Part shown: one piece after another, positions 51,401-63,901 of the stretch
Numbering within the stretch: position 1 is the stretch's first letter
Layout: every line of letters starts with the position of its first letter
Assembly (NCBI GenBank): GCA_964035545.1
Contig: OZ037765.1
Span: 16,424,698 to 16,488,697, forward strand
Source: Bugula neritina
Lineage: Eukaryota > Bryozoa > Gymnolaemata > Cheilostomatida > Bugulidae
Direction: 5' to 3'
Length of the DNA stretch: 64,000 nt
The notes under the pieces: generated by a model
The model's database searches: none
What the model was told of the DNA's origin: nothing
Seen by the model: the letters and a program-made list of their open reading frames with translations, nothing else
Translations under genes and position numbers: made by a program

Positions 51401-54400
51401 AAATTTGTGATAATTTGCAAAGTGATGATGAGGATCTAAACCCTAGCATAGGCACATATCTTTGTGATGTCAGGGCTGAGAAAATGAAAAAACTGTTTTT
51501 TGATTCTGCTTCTGACTCTACTGCAGACTTGAAGTTTCTTTTCAAGTGTAAGTATATTCATTTTTGTATTAAATAATATAAAAATACATGTATGCTAGGG
51601 TGCAAATCTATGCAATTAATTCTAAAAAACATCCTGTTTACATAATATATATAACTAAATAAGGTCAGGTGCAGCTTAAAAGCTCTACCATCTGTTCTTA
51701 TTGTAGTAAATCAGTTTTCTTACAGTGGCATTTGGTTGGATATTCAACTTGTTAATGTCCTCCAGTTTTTTAATAAAAGTTACTCAACCGTTGATGTGTA
51801 TTAAAATGCATTTATACCATCATAAAAATCTACATTTTTTTTAAATAGAGGTATAAACACTCCCAAGAGCAATTTTATTTAATATTTTTATATGTATTGA
51901 ATAACATTTATGTGAGACCTAAAAGTTGAGGTAACTTAGCAAATAAATTTAACATGTAATAGTATTCCATATTTTATCATCTAAGAATTCAAAGTACTTT
52001 TTCTGTTTTAAGTTTACGTACTTTCTTAGAGATCTTTTAAATTAGAGGTTTAGTGAAATTTTAAAATAAAATATGTGGTATCATGCTAAATAGCTCCTAT
52101 AGAAAGTATAGCTGCAATACTTTAATATATGTCCGCTTATCTCATCATAAATTAAGGATTTTCAAACTCAATAAAATGTTTATTAGACATATCAGGATTT
52201 CAGCAGTAAAAGCTTTGTGTGAGCCACTAAACTTTTTTATTGGGAAATTTCAAAACTTGATTCAAATGTTGCTCTGCTAAGCTCACATATTTAAGAAGGC
52301 TGGTATTTGTCTATTGTTTATAATGTGTTTTTAGCAAAAGAGATCTACGCTCATAAATGTATTGTCAGTGCAAGAAATGCAACAATGGCAGCCATGTTAG
52401 ATGGCAGGTTTGCTGAGAGTAATGCTGTGAATGTAGCTACGGTAAATATAGTTTTAATATTGTCTTTTTTTCCTGACTGCAGTTTTCTGTTAATGATGAT
52501 GATTTATTTAAATATTGCATAAGCTCTTATAAATATCTTGCTATGGAATTAGTTCAGAAAGTACTGCTTGTGTGTGTACACACACACACGCACATACTGT
52601 GATTTGTTGTGGGTTATTGTGATAATCTAGCTAGTGAACATAAGCTCTTTGTATTTCAAGAGAGAGAAGGCAATTTCCAGGTGTAGTAATCTTTATTAGC
52701 GTCTTCAAAAATGTAGTTGCCTTGATAGTAATAGTGGTGTCTCTGAGCTCCAGCATTAGACTAATTCTACCCTGGAAAGCTCGCCCTTTTATACCCTGGG
52801 ACACTCTCCAAATTCCACGACATTCTAAAACATAATGTGATGATAACTCCCAAAATCTACTACAAAACATCTAGCTTGGTATACCATGTTTTGTTTTAGG
52901 TTGACAGGTTAAACAATGTATGATGTATATTTATTTTGTGTAATCTGATATATTCCTCCAAATATGGTGGCTTATCTAAGGTTCTTTATTTTAGGTGGAC
53001 ATGGTCCATGATAATCAAATGGATTCAGAGACATTTCTTGCTATGCTGGAGTATTTATATACCGGACATGCACCACTAGATAAAGGAGTGGATCCAGTAT
53101 CATTGCTTATTCTCTCAGACAGATACAACATCACTCAACTTACTAACCTATGTGAACTGTACATTACTAAATTTGTTGAACAAAAATGTTTTAAAAGCAT
53201 AGAGAAAGCAGACGTAGATGTGATTGGACTGCTGTCTATGGCTCAGGTGACTATCATTCTACTAGACTCTACAGAGTTGGTCATTTCTACTTTGAAACAG
53301 CTTGCTTTCAGCATTTTATTTTGGTTATATAAAACCATTTCTTAAAGGTTTTAAAGTCCCCATCTTAGCGAGAACCCTTATGGTAAAATTTTTTTCAGCT
53401 AGCTAAGGGTTTGTTTTTATGGCACAGGTGCAATTATGACTGATTACCCTTCTGGCATCAGCAATGGCGTTGCCGGAATTCAAGCCAACCCCCCCCCCCC
53501 ATTACTTGCCCTAAGCTAAAACTTTAACTACTGCACCAAGGTTGCTTCGATGTGACTTTGATTATATATTTAGAATAAGTTGGCTAAAAACATAATTCGT
53601 AATAATTTGAGAAATAAAACAGCACTAAATTTGTCAACATAACAAACTTTTTGGTAGGTGAAACAATTACTTAGTGCAGCAGTAAAGTATAAGCAGCAAT
53701 ATATTTGTAATCTTGTTAGTATAGCTCAGTCAATCATTAGTTTTTAAATTAAAGCACAGTGCAAATTCAACACTTTATATACTGCTTCTTTCTTTATAAC
53801 CATGTTCAAATATTTTACTAAACCAGAATTTCTCTATCTATTTCCATAGTTACAGTGCTTATCTAGAACTTTACTGTTGAATATTTTGAAGTAGCATGAT
53901 GAGATATTCAAATTCTATTGAAATATGAAGAGAAAATTTAGGAATAGCTACACTCTAGTGGTTAGAGCACTGGCCTAATAAATGCTAGGTCATGGGTCGC
54001 AATATTAATGGGTCTATTGGTGATTTCAAGAGGAATACCCAGCCACAATTGCTCCTATATTCCAAATATCTAATCCTTAGCCCCCTTAACAATCCTTATC
54101 ATCAGGGGTTCTCACAGGAATGGAGGCAAATTTGAACAAGTTTGAGTAGGATGTTAAATATAGTCATAATGTTAGTACTGATAATCATTATTACTAGTCT
54201 TGTTTTAAAAGAAACCAATCAGGTAGCTTGCAAAACTTTATCAAGTTTACTCTAGCTGAGACTCAAACCCGCAGCGCCTCTATAGATGGTTCTACCCTGA
54301 CCCCCTAGTACTACTTATTTACATAACTTTTAGTGATCTATACCCATTGAATTAAATTATAAGATTAATTGACAAGTTCAAATAATGGATTATACTAACT

Positions 54401-55435
54401 GGCCTGTATTGTTGCTTAATAAATACTTGATACTTAAATTTATGTTTAGTAAATGTTGATTGGTGCTACTAAAGCTCTATAACTACAATGCGAGTTTTAT
54501 AATAATGCTGATAATAACAATAAACCTGAAGGCAATATTACTAGCTTTTGCTGATATTTATATAAATTTAGTTGCATTATCAATAAATATTTCATTAGTA
54601 AATTCACCAGAGAGTTTATTAAAGCTAAATAGATTATGCAAAAAACAATAACCTATTTATGTTGCAACTATTCTGTGAACATAACCTAGAACTTTTAGGC
54701 AAAGTGCAAAACTAGAAAGATTGAAAAGCTGCTAAACTACCCAGTGTATTTTAAGACAGCCACCCATTTATTATATTCCATGCAGTTACCCATCATTATG
54801 ACTGTTCACAAGTCAAAATGGCTACCAAAGCAAGAGGCTTAAATGATGTGTGGTGTGGAGATGTAGTTTTGAGCACTATCATATCTGCTTGCTTTTATTT
54901 GAAGAAATTTGCACATGCATCTATCTTATATCTTATACTTAAAAGTAGTAGCATATAGCTTTATAAACACTCAATTGGTTATTATGCACATTCACAACTT
55001 TTATAAATAATTTTTGCTATATCTAAATAAGATCAGAACAAAATTATTTAGCATTGAAAATGGTTATGAGGAATATTGTTCTAATTTATTATAAAACAAG
55101 TACTGATGTGACGCAGCATTAACTTGAAGTCAAACTAAGCATGCTATCTGGCTGTAGTAGATATTTTTATTGATAAATGTTACTTTACTATTGCAGCTTT
55201 ACAATGCTCCACAGTTGGTTAGGTGGTGCCTATACATTTCATCAGTACAAATTATCTCCCTCTCTCAGCTAGACCTGAATGGAGTCAGTTGTCAGATTCT
55301 GATCTGCAACATATTGAAGAACATCGTTGGCCACCTTTAGAGTATCTTGAACAAGTCAAAGAATATGAAGAGCTTTGTCATGAACATTCTTACCATGCTA
55401 AAAAAAGATCTGGTGTGGCATGTTTAATAATGTAA
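48417..55435 (+). CDS. Rho-BTB GTPase-like protein, paralog B (apparent frameshift in last exon)
   Basis: Coding exons: 48417-48465, 48581-48720, 49296-49464, 49939-50063, 50155-50287, 50452-50639, 50755-50902, 51311-51547, 52335-52441, 52995-53246, 55197-55435; about 595 residues. Domains as in paralog A: Rho GTPase, Lys-rich and proline linker, two BTB domains, BACK-like region. Here the P-loop GDGGVGKS (12-19) and G3 DVAGQ (59-63) keep Gly12 and Gln61 equivalents, so nucleotide cycling is plausible. The end, CLIM, is a CAAX prenylation motif. Every intron matches paralog A in position and phase. The coding sum is not a multiple of three: in the last exon WCLY and FISTNYLP are out of frame near 55235 (a net +2 or -1). 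This could be a sequence error, an unseen splice or a real lesion. Confidence 0.84.
52570..52870 (-). repeat. LTR-like fragment in intron 9 of Rho-BTB B
   Basis: On the minus strand GGTATAAAAGGG (about 52795) is followed by GCGAG...CTGGAGCTC and AATAAAG (about 52695). The 50 bases at 52748-52796 match 47229-47277 at about 75 percent (GAGCTCCAG.A.TAGACT). This is probably a second, more decayed member of the same LTR family. Confidence 0.5.
53465..53550 (-). repeat. tRNA-like SINE head
   Basis: On the minus strand an A-box-like CCTTGGTGCAGTAGTTAAAG is followed by a B-box-like GGCTTGAATTCC, with a poly-G run between them. It lies in the last intron of Rho-BTB B. Confidence 0.45.
53945..54170 (+). 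repeat. tRNA-Ile-derived SINE-like repeat
   Basis: A-box CTCTAGTGGTTAGAGCAC, an anticodon loop CTAATAA (AAT, isoleucine) flanked by an imperfect stem, and a weak B-box GGGTCGCAAT give a tRNA-length head (53945-54012), followed by an unrelated tail. The degraded B-box argues against a functional tRNA gene. Confidence 0.6.
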
Positions 55436-55816
55436 TTTTGTTTATTAGTTTTTTTAACCTTGTTATGTAGTATATTTACTTGTATATATTATATATTTTA
55501 TTTTTTAAAATTGGTTAGTCAAGTGCAGTAGCTTAATGTTATTTAAAAAATGCTTTGTATGAAAATGTGTATAATTTGCACATTCTATTTTACTACTTCT
55601 GTTTTTGTGTTCTTGGATGTTAAAGCAATTGTAGATTTTAATTTTATAATATTTTATAATTATTAACTTTGAAAGTAATAATTTTTTGGAACAAAATTGA
55701 GCTACTGAAAATAACAGTTTGTATTAAAAGCTTTATAGAATTTCTTTTTAGCTTATAGAATTTCTTTCTTGCTGAGGTGACAAGTTATGCTTTATTTTTT
55801 AATATTTTATTAATGA

Positions 55817-55822
55817 AATAAA
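55817..55822 (+). terminator. Candidate polyadenylation signal of Rho-BTB B
   Basis: AATAAA about 380 bases after the stop. A second AATAAA at 56062 is an alternative, still 475 bases before the ARID5 start codon. Confidence 0.45.
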
Positions 55823-56448
55823 GCAGCTATAGTACTATATTGCTATAAAATAAATAATATTTATATATAACAGCAAATATTATTGGCTAATGGACAAGAT
55901 TATTAATTTTGTTGTTAATTGTAATTGGCAATTTGGAATTACTTCATCTTGAGAAATCACTTTTATCCTATCAACTTTGATTATTGTAATTTATTATCAT
56001 TGTGGGGTTTATTGAGAATCTGGTGACTGTTCTAAAAAGCTAATATATGGTGTATGTCAATAATAAAAGATGCTGTTTTTAGCACTCAAACGTCGTTGAG
56101 CATGGGACTACGGCATATTTATTCCAAACCAACTCTCAAGCGGTGTAATAAAAACAATATGCGCTCTTATTGAAACTGCGCACGCATTGTAGGATGTCAG
56201 CTGATGCAAAAAGGTTTTCGCGATCAAAAATATCTGCGCTAGTATCGTTATTCTTTATCACGGGGAATTGTGGGAAAAATTACAAGCGCTTTAGTAATTA
56301 TATTTTTTCTACCCTGTCAGATAAGTATTTTTAGCAAAAATTGATCCAATTATTTCTAATACTTACTTATACATATGGCAGTTGTCGTTGGTAAAATTTA
56401 AGCTGTATTGTAGCTATAAATTAATTTTTAAACTTCACATCCTGTTTG

Positions 56449-56456
56449 TGACGTCA
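56449..56456 (+). promoter_or_regulatory. Perfect CRE (TGACGTCA) upstream of ARID5
   Basis: The full palindromic CREB/ATF consensus lies 81 bases before the ARID5 ATG, in the expected core-promoter or 5' UTR region. Regulation by CREB/ATF factors is inferred from the site alone. Confidence 0.55.
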
Positions 56457-56536
56457 CGGGTCAAGCCTTAGTCGTCAGTCAGTAAAAAACCACCAAGAGT
56501 AACTTGGTCTACTTTCTCAGAATATTTGCAATTACA

Positions 56537-59500
56537 ATGCCTCCGTCAACTGTAAAGGTATGTAGAGTTTCACAGTTTAATATCTAGTGTTAAGTTCAAC
56601 TATTTTGCTAAAAAATAGTTTATGCATGCAGTCGTTTATTGAGTACTAATACTAAAAGTGATAACAAAGTAAAGCCTAAGTACTAATACTTGGTTTGACT
56701 AGGAGTAGATCTAGATTCTAGACAGTATGCTCGCGCTCAAAGGTGGCTATTAAAAGTAAACGCGTTTGAATGTGCTATTTGAATTTCACATAGCCGGTCG
56801 CTGTAAAGCAATTTTTACCAGTGCTAGATGCTTTATTATTTTAACTGTATTGTGATTTGCGTCCTACTTAGTCACTCTACTATTTATAGGCTTTATCATA
56901 CATATAAAATTATATATTTTTATATGATTGTATATGTGCGTTATGTAACAAACATATTGATTATTTGATAATTATGACAACCTAATATTAAACAAGCTAG
57001 TCATATTTTAACTGCTAGCTCTTGTCAATATGAGTATCACTATCAGTGCCTGAGTTGCATTATAATTATTCATATGCTTTCACATTGTGCTTATGTTGAT
57101 ACTCTGGATTTACTAAGTCTAATAATCTAATGATGCAACTTTAATTTGCATGTCATTGTAATTGTTTGTAAAAACATTTGCAGCCATCCTTACTTCACAG
57201 AGTGTAAAACTGTAATATATAAAAATTACATTGTAGTTGTATGATGACTGGCTAGTAATCGCAGGCATTCGTTCAACAATAATAATACTTCACAGTAATA
57301 GTAAGGGTGTGAAATTTTGTTGGCACTGAGGTAGTGCTAATTCTTATAATTATAGAAATTGCATAAAATAATAAAGATTAAATACTTTGAGTTTTCAAAC
57401 AGGCTACAACTTTTAGGATTATAAGATAAAACTCTGAAGGTCAATGTTTTCTTGAATTTTCAGTTGGGAAGGCAGTCTGGTGAACATGGCTCTTACACCT
57501 TCTTCCGATCATTCTCATACCAAATGGACAAAAAATGGCGTCATATTAAGTTGGGCAAATTTTTTTTCGTGAGGTTAAACAAAAATAGCCCAATATGTAT
57601 TGGAGAGCTGCAGTTAGTATGGACAGGGCGTTATAGCAGCCACCCATTAACATCAGTGAGATTGTACTTTCTTCCAGAGCAAATTCCAGATGGCCGTCAG
57701 TCACACCATGGCCAAGTGAGTTGTTTAAATAAATGCTTTTAAAACATGTTTTGATAATTTTAGAGTGCTGGTACCTCTAGCTTTATGTTGGAGTAGTTCA
57801 ATGAGCAAGTTTACTGACTAACTTTGTTACTAGTAATCAAAGTGAAAGATTTTATGATAATAAAATATGACTGTGCAGTGTGTAGTTGTGTAATGAAAAG
57901 TGTTTCCTGAGAATTATTGGGATTGTATTAGTTTATTAAGGAAAAGCTAGTGTTCATGACACAAGCTGTTGACTACAGTTACGCAATATTCAAAATATTT
58001 CTCAGTGCGTCTGATTTGAATCAGCTCTTTTGCAATAACTAAATGGTTATTACGATACCAAACTCGCTTCTACAGTATTATACTTGCAGAATTACTAGCT
58101 AGGATTTACAGCTAGTTACGCACTTTATGTAACCATAGTAATATTGCAGTGATTTATGTACTCTTACAAAATTGTATCGCCTCAAGTAATGCATTTTTTA
58201 AAGTTTTTGCAAGGTGTTTTTGCTAATTATAATTTCACGCTATGAGCTATATCCCTTCATAATTAAAAAGCAAATATTTGAATAGGCTTTTGTTAACATT
58301 TTTATAATGTAAACATATCTTTTTAAACTCTCTAACCTTTTCACTCTCTCTGTTTTGTATGTTAAGAAATTCTGATGTATTTCAGATGCTCATTGTTGAA
58401 TTGTGCTAGTTTGTAACACGTACATATCTAACAAGACTGGCTCAGTCACTAATCTTTCATTAAAGTACGTTCTTGTAGCGTATAAAATTATGATATTTTT
58501 TTAAAAACGTATTAGATGTTTCAGAGTTTGAATTCCTTAAGGTTATCGTAGATATTTTTTTAATTTTCCAGCCAGTACTTGTTTTTTTAACCATAGTTCT
58601 ATTTAGTCAACATATTTTGTATTAAATTTAATCATAATATTTAAGTCTTTTTATTATCCACTACAATGGTATTTTCAAATAATTAAGGATTAGTGGACAT
58701 TGTGGGATCAAACAGCTGGATACAGCATTTAAATTGCAGCCTAGTTAAAAATTGATTTGAATAGTCACTTGATGGAACTGTATGGCTTGCGTGATAACTG
58801 CCATAGTGAAAGAGCTTCTACTTTAGCCATCAACATGCTTTTCAATTATATTATGATAATGAGAATTCCATTAGTCACTGAATAATAAACATTCTCTGTT
58901 GCAAATTAGCTTTGGTTTTATTATTTCAAAGCATCAACTTTTCAGGGCGGTCAAATTACTCAGCTGTTATCTAGTAACATTTTTAGCAGATGTAAACTGA
59001 TGTGGTCTAGATAAAATATTATGTAGCTGAAACCTTTGAACCCTTATCTTTTATCCAACAGATAGTACAAGCCTATGCCCCTACCATTTATCTCTCATCT
59101 TTCTAGAACATTTAAACAAAATTTTGTCTTCATATAAATAAATTTATATAATTTCTCTCTAGCTTATACTATATGTTATAAAATTTATAGTGGTGCAACA
59201 TTTTTAAAAATAATTATAGAAAAAAAATTATTCTACAAAATTTCCCTTTAAATTTATGCTATAAAAACTAAGAACTCCCGAGTTTTTACTTAAATTATCT
59301 GCATGGCTTTTCCTAAGTGGTTGGGAAGTATTTATCAATAACTGCTTCAAAGTCATCTGGCAGAAATAGTTGCATCCAAGTTTATTAGCCTGAACGTTGC
59401 TGGCAGATTTTCTAGTATCTGGTGACAGTAACTTTGTATTACAGCCGTGTGATTGGTTGACGAGAGGACACGCATTATTGCACAACAACTATGTTTTGTG

Positions 59501-62500
59501 TCATCTATTATAATACTAAACACATCAAGTACTAAAGGCAATGAAATAACCATCATGGAAGCCAGTTTCCTTCATAAGCTATGAGCCACTGCCTGCTATT
59601 TCAAGTTGACTATCTTTTTGCAAACTCACCATCACTTTCTAAAAGCTCTCTCCGTACTGCATGATATTGTAGACTTGCCAATTTTTCCACTAGACTATAA
59701 ATTGTTAGAAAACTGCAAAGATAGTGTTGCAATTACCCTCCTCAAACTTTAGCTGGGTTCCAAACTAATTTATCTATTTGATACTCAGCAATTCCTTTGT
59801 TTGGATTCAAGCAGACCTCGGAGATGGAGAGTCTATTTAATTTCATTTTATATTTTATAAACTTGATAGATTCACAATTGGTATTTTGTTAAGTGAATTC
59901 AATGTACTCAAATTAATTAGTTTACCTCAAAAATGGCCAAACCACTAAGTATCCATCAAAACTGAAAATCCTTCTCTTTTTGCCATCACTTAGTCTACTT
60001 TACTGAAATATATTATGATTGACACCAATTGCTCTTTCTAATTTCTACATTTCCCAGGCAATTTCTACTTAAGGTTTTAAATGCGCAGTTTGGCTTTTGG
60101 TGAAACTTTTACACCAAAAGTGTTAAGAATGCTATCTGAGTAGATTTGCAACATTTCATTGTCCGTAAATTATACTAATACCAGAACGTTAAAAGAAACT
60201 ATCTGTTGACTTAAAATTAGACAATACAAAATTTATCATTTATATAACGCTGTAGATGCCAAGAAATCTATCTTGTGAAAAATGTTTTATGAAAAGTTGA
60301 ATAGTCACTGCAGCTCATTAATCGAAGCGTATGCTTTACTATTGCTGTCTCTCCATGCATCAAACCAACCTTTGAAATGCCAATCAAAGAGACCTCAACT
60401 TAATCACAGCAACTTCATTGCATTGAAAGATAGTGAATTGTTTATTTTGTCAAGTAAAACTTTCAAAATGTAGGAAAAAAGAAAAATTTCACACAACCAA
60501 CCACAACCCTGGCCTGCTGTTTTTTCAATTTAAATGTGTATTGTAGGATGAGCTGGTGGCAACTGATAAAATGGTGGTACATGCTAAAGATCTAATAAAA
60601 TGGATCATCTGTGATGGTGTAGAATGGAGATTAGGGTTGTCACTAATGAAACCCAACGAAGTTGCTCAAAACTCTATGATAACACCTTATCTTGAAAAAA
60701 ATATAGGCTGTCATAAATGCAAAACAATAAACACAGGTATGTTGTACTTTTATATTAGTTGTGTAGATAAACTCTACAGGATAAGTAAGCATTGCCTAGC
60801 CTGGTATAACCCTTGCAAGTTTCCTGTAATATTTAAAATAAGATTTTGGAGATTTTGCTTCTTGTAGTTTAATTTATAATGAAGCTACTAATCGTGTTTA
60901 TTAATGGCGCTATAATTTTTGTTTTAGATGGCGTGACGTGTGATGTACAAGTTATAGACTTGAAATCTTATTGCAAGTTAAGGACTGTTTTAAAACGTGC
61001 AGCTAATGAATTAAGTTTTCTTCAAATTCTCAACTGCCCCCAGCTGTCAGCCATTTATGATTTGAAACATATTCAGCCAAACAAATACATCATGTTTTGT
61101 AAAGAAACATTTCCCTGTGCTGAGTTGGAAAACCATGACTTTCGCTGTGACCATCTAGGTGAGTTGGTGTGGTATTGTAATATCTTTTTTTTTAAATCTC
61201 TTTTTTCAAAAGATTTAGGTGGTAACAATATAAGTTTTTAAGCTAATAACCTTGCATTGTTTGTTACTGGTGATAAATAGGGTAATGGCCATATTGTCAA
61301 TAATTTATTGCTTATAGAAATAAAAAATGGGTCCAATATACCAAGTGCATGATTTTAATGATTGTTTTCTATGCAAGTCATAAAATAGAAAAAAAATTAA
61401 AAATAGAATTTTTTTGTGTCTCTAGAGTGAAAAATAATACTTTTAATGTAATTTAACTTCTCTTATTTGAAAAGTATACTGTTAATTTTAAGATTAGCTG
61501 AATTTCTTTTTAAGTAAGATGTTTGCTGAGGTGAGTATATAAAAACCGTTGTATTTAATATAATTTATAATTTAAACCATACAACTAAATTTTTACCGGT
61601 GGCTGTTCTTGCATAAAGAATTATCCATTTGGTGTCCATCGATCTTTTCAATATTTTGTATTGAAATATATTGAAAAGCGTTATATTTGATGTCTCTATC
61701 TAATTTGTTAGTTTATATAATATAAAGCCATAAATATAAAGTACCATAAATAATTTGAATTCGACTCCGTTACTTAAAACTTTGCCTAATAAAAGCTGGT
61801 TGCTTGTATTTATAACAAATCAAATGCCAATAGCTCAAATTTCATGGTAAAAAGTTGGCCATTAATCATCAATCAAAATAATATAATGCAGGCAAAAACT
61901 ACTTGAATGCTACGCAACTTTGATTTTTGCATTGGCTAAGTTACAAATGGGAGGGTAGTTGTACCCATTCAAAGTAAACAAAGCATGCATATAATAATCT
62001 ATCCCAGAGCAACACGTGACTTTGTTCAATTTGTACAGTCACTGTGGCCTACCTTTGCACCTTTGAAGTGCTTGCTGGTATAAGCGTAGAAGGCATGCCT
62101 ACTTGCCCTCCCTAAGGTTTTGGATTTGAGATAAATAGACGATTGTTTATTTAATTTTAGCCACATGAAACAAAACCAGTCTACGTAATTTTTAAAATAA
62201 TTGTATAATATTTTTCCCAGCATTTGCGTTGGGGGGGGGGGTTTAACTCAGCTACAATAATTATAATAAATCATCCTATAATAGTAGAAAAGAGGTTTTA
62301 GATGCAACACCAGAGCAGTTATAAAGTGAAAAGGTGAAATGCACCAGCTAATGCAGATTTATTATGTTATGTAGGTTATATTATACCACCAAAGTTAAAT
62401 TATCATAAAACTTTGGTCTCCATATCAATTTGAGTGTACTACAGTTATACTAAATAAATTCCCTTCAGTTCAGGGTACAAATTCAAATTAAAATAGCAAA

Positions 62501-63901
62501 CTTACAGCTTATCTTGGATGAAACCTACTCAATTAGGTTATGATAATATTTCTCTAGCTGTATCTTGTTTAAGCCACCATTTTGCTATCATCTAATTATA
62601 TCAACAGTTCAGGGTTGTGGTTTCGACATAATCTTTTTGTAGCACTGTTGGTATTCTAGCAATTTTAGCTCTAAAAAATTGGCAACTGGATTGTTTATGC
62701 TAAAACTGATGGAGAATAGCTGAGTGATTGAATGAAGTCTATGTATAATGAACTAGAGGTTATTAATCAAGCCAAGTGACTAGTTGTGTGATGATATAAC
62801 TGATGAGTTAACAATAGATCCACTACAGGATGTACTCTGCAGATTGTAAACTCAGTTCCCAACTAAATAGGATTGTGTCAAACTGACTTGTCAGCTTTTT
62901 GTTACTCTACATTCCCGAACATCTTAATGTATTCCAAGTGAATTTTTTCTCTGTAAGAGTGTAGTAACCAGAATTCATAAGTCAAAGCTAAAACTCAGTT
63001 CAGCTTACTTTGAGTCTTGTATATTTATGGAAATGAGAGTTAGCCTTTCTAGTTTTAATTGCAAAAACTGCAAGACTGGTTATTTTTAAAAATGAATTCA
63101 ATCTTTATGCTGTAGTAAACACTTTATTACTTGTCAGTAATGATTATGTTGAAGGCTGTACTCTGTTATAGAAAATAATTATGACTAAGTTTGATAACCA
63201 TTGCAATGAAATGTGAAAAATAATAAAAATATTTATACTGGATTTTTATACAAGTGGTGTTTATCAAAATTGCTGACATATAAATGATATGTCTTAATTA
63301 TAAAAACATAATGGGAATGAATAATAAATATTTATAATATTAATAATGGAAGTTGTTACATTGACCAAAATAAAATATGTAATGATAATAAAAATTATGA
63401 AAACATTTGTAATAACAATGTTAATTAAATTTTTGCACAAAATAATAAATTAAAATAATACTGTTACATATATCAAAAATATTTATTAAAAGAATAAAAA
63501 ATTATTTCACATGCAACTTACTTCCATGCTAAGCTAAATACTTTTAAATTTTGGTTTTCATAGTCATGCCACACTGATAAATATTGAATATTCATAATAT
63601 TATTATATACTTATAGCATTGTAATATATTCATAGCTGTCAAAATGCTATTTACTGTAATGATATTATTACGGCTTGCGGTTGTACAGTAACCATGGCTA
63701 TCCATTCCAACTTTATTATCTGTCACCCTATGATTGATGTTTGAAGCTCCAAATCTAAAGGGCAGGCCAAGGAAAAAAACTAGGGGCAAGCAAGTAGATT
63801 CCAAACTGAAGAGTTGCATAGAGAGCAGCCCGGAACAAGGAGTGGCTTGCTTGGTATCAGCAAATAAGAATGGTAACTCTTCTTCAGCTGAAAGTGAAAA
63901 G
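56537..63901 (+). CDS. ARID5: ARID5-type chromatin/transcription factor, N-terminal part (continues past the window)
   Basis: Exons: 56537-56557, 57464-57715, 60547-60736, 60928-61158, 63747-63901 (donor GTATGT), with consistent phases 0,0,1,1,0. The protein starts MPPSTVK, then matches the vertebrate ARID5B N-terminus in order: GRQSGEHGSYTFFRSFSY, LGKFFFVR, PICIGELQLVW, LYFLPEQIPDGRQSHHGQDE, VVHAKDLIKWI, a middle block with KYIMFCKETFPCAEL, and APNLKGRPRKK. This is the BAH-like region of ARID5; the DNA-binding ARID itself must lie to the right. ARID5 proteins bind AT-rich DNA and recruit demethylases such as PHF2 (family knowledge). The fifth exon's acceptor (TTTGAAG) has a weak pyrimidine tract. 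The 2.8 kb and 2.6 kb introns show no other gene. The single gene cannot be placed as ARID5A or ARID5B. Confidence 0.93.
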
